A stretch of 64,000 nucleotides of DNA, from positions 253,145,010 through 253,209,009 of the forward strand of contig NC_092877.1 of NCBI RefSeq assembly GCF_028372415.1, written 5' to 3'. The position numbers and the translations under genes are program-made. The DNA is from Notamacropus eugenii (lineage: Eukaryota > Chordata > Mammalia > Diprotodontia > Macropodidae). Below the pieces are notes generated by a model. That model did no database searches. It saw only the letters and a list, made by a program, of their open reading frames with translations, and was not told the DNA's origin. Below are positions 23,514 to 36,020 of the stretch, piece by piece. Each line of letters opens with the position of its first letter. Within the stretch, counting starts at the first letter, position 1.

Positions 23514-26500
23514 GACCTTTCTTTGACTATGCCACAACAGAATTTGATCTGAGATGTCATTTTATAGTTGTTTCTAGGAAAATATTGGAGGAGTTCTTTC
23601 TCTCCTCTACTGTCTTGGATCTGCCCATTTGGCTTATGATCTAAAAAGGCTATTTTCAAGTGGCTACCCCAGAATCCTTTCATAAAGAATGATTATCACT
23701 TTGATAGACCTCTGGAAGTCCTTCAACGTGTTTGTTGTTCAGTTATTTAGATGAAATCAAGTGAGTTAAGGATATGTCATCTAAACACCTCAGCTGAGAA
23801 ACAGAGATGGCTACAATTCTAAGTCCAAGGAAACATGACTTCAATTAACTACTAGTGGATGGGGAGCAAAAAGAAACCAGTCCAGGAAACTGGGACTGTG
23901 AGGTACATTATTATATTCCAAACCTCTAGACATTCACTTAAAAAATACTAGCACCCATAAATAGCAGATGAAGAATTTGTTTCAGAAATATATTTCAATG
24001 AACTTTGAAGACTCATCTTGTCACCATGCTAAATAAACCATGCACAGCCATCCAAGAAGGCATTGTCTGGCACCATACAAGGTTAGCTTTCATAGAACAC
24101 AAAAGATACTCAGTGTACTACTAGGGAAGCCTTTTGGCTGCCATCTTATCAATACAAATGTATTTCTATGGTGCACTGAGGTAGATACATGTGTAGTATT
24201 GCAAGCAGAAGCAATAAATATCTCATCCTCTAGGACTCTGATGCAACCTCATGAGATAAACAAGAAAAATGGGCAAATTAAAGTTCAGAAATATTGTTCC
24301 TCATTCCTTTAGGTTTATGGCACTTTGGTCCCTATAGTGTTGTCACACATAGTAAGCAGAACTCAAGTCACTAACAGGCAATAAACATACCTCTCTGTCT
24401 GCCTAATTTAGGCTTGGATAAAAACAAAAGTGAGTATATTGAAAGCCAGTTTACACCAAATGTCTCTCACCTGCTGTTCTGTTGCATCTCTGAAAGCACT
24501 AATAAATAGTTATGACTATATTTGAATATAATTGAGCTTCTATGCAATGTTGCCTTATTTTCCTCCAGTTAACATAAACTGTTTTTTTTCTTTTGTTTTT
24601 CCAAGAGATTTTTATAAGCCAAACAATCCAGCAAAATCATGTTATTAGTGTATGGTGATGTTATGCTGTAAAAGAACTGAAGTATTCAATCTAATTCCTT
24701 TACCTATGAAGGCACATAACCAACTAGGCAACAGAGATGTGAAGAACTGAAAAATGCTTTATTTCTTTCTTTTAATCATAGAATTGCGATTAAGCAATAC
24801 CTATTGCATTCATTGAATTATCCATTTCTCTTAAAATTTCATTGGATTTGACAGGTGAAGAAGTATTTATAATACATGAATATTTTTGTTTAAACATGAG
24901 ACTTGAGAAAATAAATTTCTACGATCATGATTGTAATTTTAAAAATGGAAATAATAGCCTATTTAGAGCACAGAGGTAAGTCATGCTAATGTTCATAGTT
25001 ATTTCAAGCAATGTAACATCATTGATGATCAGTTTCCTGGATCAGTTGAATTTCAAGTCTTGCATGTTGCTGAGGGAAGAAATGTTGCATTTTTTCCCTC
25101 AGCAATATGACTTTCATTATTCATTTCAATAATGACCTTACTTGAAATATTTAAATCATAATATTGTTGAAAAATCTATGTATGAAAACATTGTTCACAT
25201 TTAATAAAAAATAATTTGGCAATAAGGTATAGAACCCAAATGATATTTGTAAAGCTTAAATTGGACCTTTCAACGCTAGTAAAGTTTCTAATACTCATTA
25301 ATACATCTGTTACCAAAATGAAGAGTAATAAAAAGGGAAGCAGGGAAACTGACTTGTAATCTCCTCCATCAAGTTTTAGCCTAAGGCAATTTTAATAAAG
25401 TAGCTATAAACATCTGAAAATAAAGTCTTTAATAGAAATGTTCCTGTTGCTCCTAACTAGACTATTACAAATGGTGATGCACTAATAAAAACAAAAAGTT
25501 TGCATTTTCTAACTGCTGAAACAAGCCAGTCCAGATGAAATCACTGAACCTGTTTCCATTTATTCTTTCAGAACATGTTACTTAAGAGGGTTGTTAAATA
25601 TTAGTGGAAATCAATGTTAAGTCAAAATACGTGCCCTGATTTTAAAACAAGGTAGGGATACATGAAGCCAATTTGATTTCTTTTCCAAGAAATACAAAAC
25701 ACTAATGCTTTGTCTAGCCATGATGCAATACAGTTTTTAACCTTGGATAATAAATGGCAATTCATCTAGTCACATTCTCAACAGACATGGGATGATTCAG
25801 TACATCAGAAATGAACCATTTATGGTAGCACCTTAACCTTTTTGGAGAAAAATAATCCAATTCGAAAATATCCAATGCTGTGTTATTTTGATGACCTATT
25901 GATTAGTGATGACAAAAATGACTTTAGCAGCTTGGCACATCCTTTCCTACTTCTAAGGTAATGTTATAAAGAAACCAGGAGCAGAAGGAAAATGTCAACT
26001 TCACTTTTAAAAATATTGGCTTTAAACTTTTTCAGGAAAAAATCAGCACTTTATGGTACAATTGCTTTAGGATTAGTTCTTTATTATTACAGTCAATTTT
26101 GAGGTTGATAATTTTATTATAAATTGCGAAAATTTTCTGTAGTACCAAAAAGGATAAAATGATTTCCTTAAAATTGAAACCTATAAAAAGTAATGGAAAA
26201 ATCATATAAACCAAACTCAGTAAATGTTTGTGTCTTAGGATTTCTTGTAATGGGCACCTACTCATTGCTGCAGATCATGACTTTTAACTTTGTTCTGTTT
26301 TAAAGATTAAAAATTACTAGTTGGTCCTTAGATAAAGAAAAACCATTGCATATTATTAATATTGCATAGTTCTACTGATATATTAAATTAGATGAATAAA
26401 CTAACAAACCAAAACATAAGATCAAGTCTAGAAAATAAGATCGCAGCCTTTATATGAATATCAGTTTTTGATACTATGATGAATACAAAAATAATCATAA

Positions 26501-27639
26501 GCTAAAAAGCCTGATATTAATGAAGTTATGGGAAGCAGATACATTTCTAGAAAAAAGAAACTGCATTTTTTACAATGTTGCAATATGTGCATCTGTTTCA
26601 TTTCCTATTTTCTAATGATTTCTCAATGAGTGCAGGAATATTGGAGGGCACAAAGAAGTTATAATAAAGCTTTTGAAGTAATGATTCCTTAAAAGAATAA
26701 TTTGACTTATTTGGAAGAGAAGAGGTTTTTCTTTTAACCTAGTACTAATTATTCAAATATGAAAAAAAAAGCTGTTAAGGTTGGCCAAGTGAACCTAAAT
26801 TTTCCATTAGTCCAACATCAAACTGTGTTTATTAAAAGAAAGCAATGTTCCCAGCAAGAAAAACAAATCCTTAATATTAAGTACCATTCGAAAAGACTGA
26901 GATGTTTTAGATGTATTTGAGTTATTTCCATTAGATTTATCTTTTCTTAAGTGAAACTTAAGCATTCTAGCAAATTTTGCTGTGAAGAGAATGAAAATGA
27001 ATATTATGTTCCTTTGAAATGTTATTATAAAAATAGAGATTTCTTTTTCTAGAAAATTATTTTCCATGAACATAATAAAATCAAAGTTAATATCACAGCA
27101 ATTTTAAAAATAATCACTAAATACACAAGTATTTTGCGACATTTTAGATCAAGAATGCTTAAATGATGATCAAAATATTATAATATTAACGTTTGTTTTT
27201 GATGTCAAGTAAAAATACTAGAAGTAGAAATATAGCAATGCTGTCACCTCTCTGATCTTCATTTATTGCTTGTTTTTAATATTTTCACCCAATTAGATAT
27301 CTCTTCTACATTTCAATCTTTGTATCTTTAGAGACCTCCTTATCTTAGATAGTTAAGGAAACACTTTTCAAAGCTCATCTTTGCAGTAGCCTATGTGGGC
27401 AAAAAGTCCTTTATGTAGTTCTTTCCTTCAAGGAATTTAAAATCTTCCAGAGATTCTCAAGACTCACCACCATGAGACACAATAAGAAAGAAATATAAGA
27501 AACTATACGAAATAATCCCACATTGAAATCAATCAAGTGTTCAAGTGTACAATTGCATATGAGTGCAAGAATATTAAGAGCAGTCTTCAAGAGGGAACAA
27601 AAAAAACTTATTGAAAAAGAGATTCAGGCTATTTTTCCA
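23514..27639. other. Long interval without recognised gene or repeat
   Basis: AT-rich. The open frames (81, 90, 77 and 88 codons) have no recognisable domains. 27280-27440 has a faint L2-like texture. It is the longest stretch of apparently unique sequence in the window and a reasonable place to look for conserved noncoding elements by alignment. Confidence 0.4.
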
Positions 27640-27860
27640 TATATATGTATATATGTATATACATATATATGTATTTATATTTATACTACATTTATATTTA
27701 TATAATATACATATATAAAACATATACAAATGCATATTTATGTATATTTGTGTATATATACAGGTATATATATATATTTATATTATATATAGTTTTACCT
27801 ATATAGTTATGCATATAATTATATATAGTATTATACATATGTGTACATATATAGATGGAC
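27640..27860. repeat. AT-rich TATA/CATA low-complexity tract
   Basis: Impure TATATG/TATA/TTTATA repeats. The Tyr/Ile-rich ORFs here are repeat translations. Confidence 0.9.
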
Positions 27861-28984
27861 AGAAATAAATTACATAGATAAAATCTAACCCATAAATGCA
27901 ACCCTTTCTAATATATATGATTTGTGGATGAGATCACACAGAAACTTCATTGCAGGGCTTTATCAGTTTAATGCAATTCCAATTCATTTAAAAAAAATTT
28001 TTTTAAGTTATTGCATCCACTGTCTGCAAGACATTAGTTCTTATACTCCAAAGACAAAACCAAAATATTTCTGTTTTTCATAAAGCTCATATTTCTTTGG
28101 CAAAAGTCAAAAAGAACAGAGATTGTATCATGTACACAGATAAGTGAATATTTAAAGTATTAAATCAAAAACAAAATCAAATATGTAGAAAAATGAAAAA
28201 AAATCATTGTGTTTATAAAGTTAGAACTATTTGGAAGCCTAGGAGAGAATAGTTTTGAGAAAGTTGTCCATATTGGAAGGGGCACAGTAATAATTTTCAG
28301 ATGAGGAAGCAGAGGAAAAAAGGTGTAAGTTTGCCGCCCCCAATAAAACCCCAATGAATTTGGCTATAACGTGAGTCAGATGGCATTTAGAGCAAATGGC
28401 AAAGTCAAACGAATGTATTTTAAGCTTGATTGTCTGTTCCAAGTAAAATTTCAAATATTATAAACATGAGTTGAATTGGAGAAAATAGCTTTGGAAGAGC
28501 AATGCAAATACGAAACAGTAGTAAAAAGAATAACAGTTTTCAAATGTTAGTATTGGGCAGAAACAATAGTTGTTTTAAACAATTTTTGAAGCAATATGAA
28601 ATACTGTAAGCATATTTTATAGTTTTATGATTGCTGATCATTGTAGTCTTTTGCTACTAGAAAGGGGGATCTAGGTTGTACAGCAAATAGAAAGATAATG
28701 ACTGAGAAGTCAGTTATAAGATTCTTTCAGGGTTTAGCACGTACACTTTTTATGAATGACTGTGTGACTTCTACAGCAAATATCATCACCCTTTGGTTAA
28801 TCTGTATAAACAAAATCAACAAAAAGTGAAAGAAAATACTGTTCAAAGCCTTTAGTTTAAAATCTAATTAATTAATTCTTTTCTCAGACAGCATTTTAGG
28901 AGAGGCATCATTACTTTCACTCTCCCTCAAACTCAAGAAACTTGATATGTCATGTATTTCAAGAATCCTAATTGTAGAAGACAC
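27861..28984. other. Unassigned interval
   Basis: AT-rich. No gene or repeat recognised. Confidence 0.4.
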
Positions 28985-29215
28985 TCTTAACCATATTAAT
29001 AGATTATAGTATTAGATTTGAATGTAGAGGAATGCCAGAGGACATATGGCCCATACCTCTGATGTTGCAGATGATAAAATAGATTCAAGGAGATTAAGAA
29101 GCTTGCACAAGGATACATAGTTACACAATTATTTAGACAGCTAATAAGTAGTAAAATTACTTAGGAGTTCAATCCAAACACTCTGCTATCATATCCAGTA
29201 CTCTTCCTGAGCTAT
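28985..29215 (+). mobile_element. MIR-family fragment
   Basis: 'gatgataaaatagattcaagg', 'aagcttgcacaaggatacatag', 'aataagtagtaaaat' and 'caatccaaacactctgct' follow the order of a MIR-type SINE. Diverged. Confidence 0.5.
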
Positions 29216-29559
29216 ATCAGCCTAGGATGAGTAAAATATTATTGGTAAACGCAACAAATTCTTTCTATTACACCTGCACTTTAAGAATAGTGGGTTCTGA
29301 ATTACAAGTAAAAAAATGTATTCTTATACTACAAATCAATTAAAAGATGATAATCCAAGAAGGTCCTTTACCAAAATTACCTTTTGGATGGTTCACTAGC
29401 ACACCAACAGATAGATGCTCAAAACATATATTTTTCATTCAGCTTGATATCTTTGAAAATCTATCATCTCATGTCAAACATTATTCATCCACTGAGACTA
29501 CAACTTCCACATAAACTGTAGAACATACATTTAGGGCACTCAACTACAAACCACAACAG

Positions 29560-29960
29560 GACACCCATATTCAGTTCTGGATGAGTGAGTACCACAAAGA
29601 TGCTAACAAAATAAGAGGACTTTAGAGAAGAGCAACAAAGCTGCTTAAGTCACCAGAAGTACTGACTTCTGAAGAACAATTAGAAACATTAATTTGTTTA
29701 GCTCAGCTGAAGGGGAGGGAAGATAATAAAAACTTTCAGTGAGTAAAATTGAAGAGAAGCACATGATAATTTAGAGTAGTAGAATGTCTTTAGGTTCTTT
29801 CCCTCCAACACATTCTTTATTGAGCCACCAGCTTAATCTTCCTCTAAAATGACTTCATCTATGTTACACCCTGGATCAAAAATTGAAAGTTTTGAAATTT
29901 TAAAAATCACACATTACTCAGATTTTCCATATTTTTATTGACTTTCTTTTTGTTCCTTCA
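29560..29960 (+). mobile_element. L3/CR1 relic followed by L2-like relic
   Basis: 29565-29760 ('cccatattcagttctgg', 'agagaagagcaacaaagctgc', 'ttgtttagctcagctgaag') resembles the 3' part of L3/CR1 LINEs. 29825-29900 ('cagcttaatcttcctctaaaatg', 'ttacaccctggatcaaaa') resembles L2 body. Both are very old. Confidence 0.4.
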
Positions 29961-30178
29961 AGGTTTTGTGGAAAACCCTTCTTTATGAAGTTTGTATAGA
30001 TTGTTGCCTTCTCTATATCCACAGAACTTATTGTTTAAATCATTCATTAATCAATAAGTAAAGATTTGTTAAGTACCTAATATATGACATTTACTGTGCC
30101 AGCTGTTAGTGATATAAGAAACTTATGTTGTACTAGCAGGCAAAAACATATTCAAAGATAAGTAAATATAGGAATACA

Positions 30179-30189
30179 GGATATATATA

Positions 30190-30220
<31 letters not shown>

Positions 30221-30230
30221 AGATATATAT
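30179..30230. repeat. (AT)n/(GATATA)n microsatellite
   Basis: TA dinucleotides followed by four ATAGAT-type units. Confidence 0.95.
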
Positions 30231-30291
30231 CACTTTGGTTTTCTGTCATCCCTGTGTTTCTCAAGTTTTAACCTATTAAAAAACAATGTAA

Positions 30292-31212
30292 CTCTTCTTC
30301 CTCCTTCTCTTCCTCCTTCTCGTCCTCCTCCACCTCCTCCTGGTTCTTCTCCTCCTCCACTTCCTCACCATCACCACCATCCTATTCTTCCTCCTCCTCC
30401 TCCTGCTCCTGCTCCTGCCACTGCTGCTTCTCCCCCCGTTCCCTTGGAGCGGACCGTCCTGGTGCCTCTTTTGTGAAGCGGCGGCTGAGGAGACTCCCGG
30501 ACTTCCCATGGCCGAAGAGAAGCCAAGGGAAGTAGTCAAGACTGAAAACAACGACCACATTAATTTGAAGGTGGCAGGGCAAGATGGTTCGGTGGTGCAA
30601 TTTAAGATTAAGAGGCACACACCACTTAGTAAACTAATGAAAGCCTATTGTGAACGACAGGGTTTGTCAATGAGGCAGATCAGATTCCGATTTGATGGGC
30701 AACTAATCAATGAAACAGATACACCTGCACAGCTGGAAAAGGAGGATGAAGATACAATTGATGTATTCCAGCAGCAGAGAGGAGGCGCTTACTAAAAAGA
30801 AAATCTACAACTGTACTCGAGAACTGTGCTCCCAAGGAAAACAATACATTCATAATTAGAAAACCAAGATTTGGTTCATCCACATCCTGATTACTGCAGT
30901 ATAGTTTTCTCTCTTCTTTGATTCCCTTCCCCCATTCCTTTATTGTACATAAAGTAACTTGTGTATGTGCACAGGCATAATGCGTACTTTTTTTGTTAAC
31001 TAAATGGCAGATGGTATGTTTTGATCAACATCAAAAGGAGATGGGGAAGGGAAAAAACAAACTGGTTCTGTGAAAATATCCCTTTTCTCCATTAGTGGCA
31101 TGCTCATTCAACTTTTATATTTATATTCCAGTAAATTATTTTGCTCTCACTGTTTAACAACAACAACAACAAAACCCACCAAAAAACCACAATGTACCTC
31201 AAAAAAAAAAAA
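30292..31212 (+). pseudogene. SUMO2: SUMO2 processed retrocopy (mRNA-derived insert)
   Basis: An intronless copy of a SUMO2 mRNA. It comprises a C/T-rich leader (about 30292-30507), a complete coding region (30508-30795), a typical T-rich 3'UTR ('tttattgtacataaagtaac' near 30940), and an A-rich tail beginning at about 31156 with degenerated CAA units, ending in a 12-A run at about 31201-31212. Absence of introns plus the tail indicates LINE-mediated retroposition. I could not define target-site duplications. The C/T-rich leader may partly be genomic. It is listed as a pseudogene by origin. The reading frame itself is intact (see the CDS entry). Confidence 0.9.
30508..30795 (+). CDS. SUMO2: SUMO2-like protein encoded by retrocopy
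   Basis: Encodes 95 residues, the same length as mammalian SUMO2, a ubiquitin-like modifier attached to nuclear proteins by E1 SAE1/UBA2 and E2 UBC9. Visible features: a short acidic/basic N-terminus with the internal sumoylation site VKTE around Lys11 that permits poly-SUMO chains, the beta-grasp domain at about residues 16-93, and the diglycine 92-93 followed by an AY tail that a SENP protease would have to remove. From memory of human SUMO2 there are about seven differences, mostly at the N-terminus and in the last third, including Thr to Arg just before GG. No stop or frameshift is present. Whether it is transcribed is unknown. It may be a young silent copy or an expressed retrogene. Confidence 0.75.
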   Translation: MAEEKPREVVKTENNDHINLKVAGQDGSVVQFKIKRHTPLSKLMKAYCERQGLSMRQIRFRFDGQLINETDTPAQLEKEDEDTIDVFQQQRGGAY

Positions 31213-31289
31213 GATAATGAAAGTCCCTTTTGCTTCTAAAATCAGGAATAGATAAGACAACATCCTAATGAAGGAGACCTACTGAATAG

Positions 31290-31865
31290 TAAGATTCTGG
31301 CATCCTAAGTTTGATTGAGGTAGAAGTCTCAGAGTTAGACATTGACATTTTATATAAATCTGAGCTAATGCAACCAAGAGCAGGAGGGAAGCAGAAAACT
31401 GGGGAAAGAAAAATTTTACAACCACTGTCTCTGATAAAGTCCTCAATTCCAAAATACATAGAGAATGAGTCAATTGAATAATAATACAAGTCATTCCCCA
31501 GTTGATAAGTAGTCAAAGATTATGAACGGGTCATTTTCAGATGAAGAAATTAACTTTCCCCATAGTCATATGAAAAAAAATACTCTAAATCTCTATCGAT
31601 TAGAGAAATACAAATCAAAATAACTCTGAGGTATCACAGTATACTATCACATTTGCTAACATGACAAAACAGATAAAATAATAAATGCTGGAGAAGATGC
31701 GGAAAATTGGAATATTAATACCTTGTTGGTGTACTGTAAATTGATTCAGCCATTTTGGAGAGCAATTTCGAACTATGCCCAAACACTGATGCAACTATCC
31801 ATACCCTTTGATCCAGCAATACCACTAATAGGTCTGTATCTGAAAGAGATCTTAAGAAAAGGAAA
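31290..31865 (+). mobile_element. L1 ORF2 C-terminal fragment
   Basis: Plus-strand blocks match, in reverse complement, the intact L1 at about 50.05-50.55 kb: 'caagtcattccccagttgat', 'gatgaagaaattaac', 'gagaaatacaaatcaaaat' and 'ccctttgatccagcaatacc'. It ends abruptly at the HAL1 5' end and does not resume after it. Confidence 0.75.
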
Positions 31866-34386
31866 TATAGGGAGTAGAGCCAAGATTGCAGAATAATACC
31901 TGTACCCCCAAACCCAGCTAAATATCTGTAGAAATGACTCTAAACAAATTCTGGAGCTGCAGAACCTACAGAATGATGGAGTAAAACAAATTTCCACCTC
32001 AAGACTGCCTGAAAGGTCCAGAGGAAGTATCTATTGCACCATGCTGGGAGTAGAACAGTCTAGTATGGACCATGCTAGTGCAGGCAGGACCAGAGCAGGC
32101 CTTGGAAAATTAAATATCTGAAATCTGTGACAATTTTAAGACTTCACTACTCAAAACCCCTGAGGACAAATTGGAAGATCAGTGGATAAAACCTGTGGGA
32201 CCTGTGTGAGAGAGGAGGGTGATGGAGGATGGTGGAGGGAGTGGAGGTGCACACAGCAGCAACACCAGGGGCAGAGAAAGCTACTGCTCCTGGAGCTCTA
32301 AGCCCACAGATTGTGGGGGTATCATGTGAATGACTATACATTCCCCACCTCCACTAGAAGCCAAGAACTACCTTGACAAAAAGCTCAAAAGTTAAATAAA
32401 TAGCTGGGGAAATGAGAAAAAAAAAACAGGAAAAAGATTCAGACTATAGAATCTTGCTTTGGTGATAAGGAAAATGAAAATGTACATCCAGAAAGAGAAA
32501 GCAAGTCTGAACTCCTACATCCATAGTGTCCAAGAAAAATACAAACTGAGGTCAGGCCATGGAAGAACTCAAAGGGGATTTTGAAAATCAAGTTTAGAGA
32601 AAAAAATTGGGAAGAGAAATGAGTGATATAAGAAAATCATGAAAAATGATTCAACTACCTGCTAAAGGAGACCCCAAAAAATCCTAAAGAAAATAACACT
32701 TTAAAAATTAGAATAACTTAAATGGCAAAAGAGATCCAAAAAGCCAATAAGAAGAATAATGCCCTAATAAGCAGAACTGGTCAGATGGATAGGTAAGTCC
32801 AAAAGTCACTGAAGGAAATAATTCCTTTAAGATTAGAATGTAGACAGATGGAAGCTAATGACTTTATAAGAATCAGGAAATCATAAAATGAAAACAAAGT
32901 AATGAAAAAATAGTAGACAATGTGAAATATATCATTGGAAAAGCAACTGACATGGAAAATAAATCCAAGAGAGGTAATTTAAAAATTATTAGACTACCTG
33001 AAAGCCATGACCAAAAAAGAAAGAGCCCAGACATCATCTTTCACAAAATTATCCAGGATAATTGCCCTCATGTTGTAGAACCAGAGGCTAAAATAGATAT
33101 TCAAAGAATTCACTGATCACCTTCTGAAAAAGATCACAAAAGGAAAAGTCTTAGAAATATTGTAGTCAAATTCCATAGCTCCCAAGTCAAGGAAAGCATA
33201 GTGCAAGCAGCCAGAAAAACAATTTGAGTATTGTAGAAATGCAGGCGGGATAACAAAAGATCTAGCAGTTTCTACATTGCAGGATAGAAGTCCTTGAAAT
33301 ATATTCCAGAAGTTAAAGGAGCTAGGATTAAAACCAAGAATCACCTATCCAGCTAAACTGAGTATAATACTTCGGGTGGAAAAAAAGGGTCATTCAATGA
33401 AATAGATAACTTTTAAGCATTCTTGATGAAAAAAATCAGAGTTGATTAGAAAATTTAACTTTCAAACACAAGAATTAAAAAAAATGAAAAGGTAAACAGG
33501 AAATCATAAGGGACTTAACAAAAGTTGAACTGTTTGCATTCCTATATGAAAAGATAACATTTATAACTCTTGAGACTTTTCTCCACGTATTAAGGTAGTT
33601 GGAGGGATTATATACATATAGACAGAGGGCACAGAGAGAGCTGAGTAGGAAAGGATGAAAAAAATAAGGAGTGAGAGAGGAATATATTGGGAGGAGAAAG
33701 GGAGAAATAGAATAACAAAATTATTTCATATAAAAGAGACAAGGAAAAGCATTTTCAATGGAGAGAAAGATGGTTTAAAGAGGGATTAACATGAACAATC
33801 AATTTGGTATGAAATCTGTGTTACACTACAGGAAAACAGAGGGGAAGGGGATAAACAAGGACAGTGGAGATGATAAAAGGGAGGGCAAATGGGAGGAGAG
33901 TGTAATTAGAAGTAAACACTTTTGAGGAGGTCAAAGAGAGAATAGAATAAATGAAGGAGAAGGATAGAATGGAGGGAAATAAAGTTAGTCTTTCACAGTA
34001 TGACTGTTATGGAAGTGTTTTCCATAAGATCACATTTATAACCTATATTGAATTGCTTGCCTTTTCATCCGGGATGGGTGGGGAGGGAGGGAGGGAGAAA
34101 AGTTGGAACTCAAAGTTTCAAAAACAAATGTTCAAAATTGTTTTACATTTAACTGAGAAATGAGATACACAGGCAATGGAGTATAGAAATCTATATTGCC
34201 CTGCAAGAAAATGAAAGAAATGGGGATAAGAGAATGGAGGGGTGTGACAGAAAGGAGGGCAGATTGGCAGTAGTGGCAATCAGAATGTACACTGTGTTGG
34301 GGTGGGTGGAGGAGAGAGATTGAGAGAAAATTTGGAACTCAAAATCTAGTGGAAATCAATGTTGAAAACTAAAAAAAAAATAATAC
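31866..34386 (+). mobile_element. HAL1 half-LINE (ORF1 only), copy 1
   Basis: Begins near 31871 with 'ggagtagagccaagattgc', the L1/HAL1 5' start, followed by a 5'UTR and a decayed ORF1 (about 32530-33480). The RNA-binding region is recognisable at about 32920-33300 in translated pieces (GKATDMENKSKRGNLKI, then IQRIH). The 3' region has two successive L1-like 3' ends (about 34085-34165 and 34320-34370), then a 10-A tail. ORF2 is absent. About 2.5 kb, essentially full length for this type. Many indels and stops in ORF1 make it non-functional. Confidence 0.7.
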
Positions 34387-35879
34387 TGGAGACTAAATAA
34401 AAATGAAAAGTTTTTTTGTGAGTTCCACCAGTAAAGATTTTTTTCAATCATTATTTAAAGTATTTGGAGGGATTTGGGGGAGAGTTTAGGTGAGTCCCTC
34501 CTCTATCTCAGAATCACTTCCTCTAAGAGAAATTTTAAAAGAAGTTTTCTCTTTGAATTTTTCCTATCAACCATTTTGACTCTATTCCCCACTGAATCTC
34601 TTTGCAACTCACTCCTTGTAGTTATTATGCAAGGAAGACACTGTGAAGGAGATGTGACCTAATAAATTATTATTTAGATGTTGGAAGTTGCATATCCTTA
34701 GCATCCACAGAAAAATGCTGACCTTGAAAGAATTTTAGTACTAGTGAATGCCAAACAGTCTAACATAAGAAATGATTATGTTCTTCTGGGTATGTATAGT
34801 ATGGTCTTCATAAACTCTGAGAAGGCTTATCCTAACTCATATTCACACTAGTAATTTGCATCCCACAGAGAATAGCTGATTCCATTTCTTGCTTATTACT
34901 CTACAGGTATTCCAGTGATTTATACTTTGTTTTGCTACATGTTCAGCAATATCATTTACCAATGACTCATACCTCAGTTACGTTTTTTTTTACATTAATG
35001 TAAAACATCTTTACAAAGACATGAGTGAAAAAAATAGTGAGAATAGAATACAGATATTTCACCACAATTCTGGGAGTGCTCTCTTCCTTCTAGCACTTCA
35101 GTCCCTAGAGAGAGAGAATTCAAACTTAAAGCAGTTTATACAAAACATTCACCCCACTAAGTACAGTACTGATTGTGGCACATCTGATGAATGAGTCGAT
35201 GACTCTTGAATTCTTTTGATTCACTTTTTGAAGGTTTAGCAGGTTGCTCTGGACTTTATTCCTCAGTCATATTGTCTTTTTTGTGTTGTCTAAAAAAATC
35301 TAGCATTGACCATACAAGTTTCAAGTCCATGACTCTATTCCTTAACCTAAAAGCAGGAAAAAAATGACAGAACAGAGATAGTAGTAATGCTCATGATTGG
35401 TTCACATGATGTTGACTCAGATGAAGAAGTAAAAGCCCAAAGCATCTATCCTTTACAGAGTTTTATGACAGTTCTCACTTGAAGTCAATCATACAAACAA
35501 AAGACATGAATTACTTTTACATATCTACTAATTCCAGTTCAGCAGTTACCTGAAAGCTCCTTTTTACCAAAAGGACAGTGAGATGGATAAAGGACAGTGG
35601 ACCCTAAATAAACAGAGTAGCTGTGCATTCTCTGAACTGGAGAGCAGTGCCTTTTCAGAAACAGTCGCCCTAGCCTTTTTCCTCTAGGGTTGATAGCAGG
35701 CAAGCATAGTACACATGTTCAAAAGGATTTGCATCTCATTGTCCAGTCTTTCAGTTACAACGACATTAAGGAAGATGTATTTTATGCATTTTTCAAAAAA
35801 GTATTCTTTGAAAGGGTCCACAGTTTAACCATAATTGCAAAAGAATATATGATAAAAAAGACTAATAACTCCTGATCTA
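34387..35879. other. Unassigned interval
   Basis: No recognised gene or repeat. Confidence 0.4.
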
Positions 35880-36020
35880 GTATAATCCCTACATTTTCCA
35901 TATGAGACAACTGAGGCACAGTGAGGTTATCTTTTGCAAAAGGTTACAAAATACCAGAACTCAAACACAGGTCCTCTAATTGAAAATTTAGTCCACTTTT
36001 CAGTGTGCTGTAATGCAATT
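35880..36020 (+). mobile_element. MIR-family fragment
   Basis: 'ccatatgagacaactgaggcac', 'agtgaggttatc' and 'agaactcaaacacaggtcctct' are the conserved MIR core and flank. Confidence 0.65.

Noticed and set aside
24040..24312. A 90-codon plus-strand ORF
   Set aside because: No domain, no good splice signals, and composition like the surrounding intergenic DNA.
30276..30620. Antisense ORFs of 78 and 114 codons over the SUMO2 retrocopy
   Set aside because: Arg/Glu-rich products of the C/T-rich leader read backwards. The sense SUMO2 frame explains the region.
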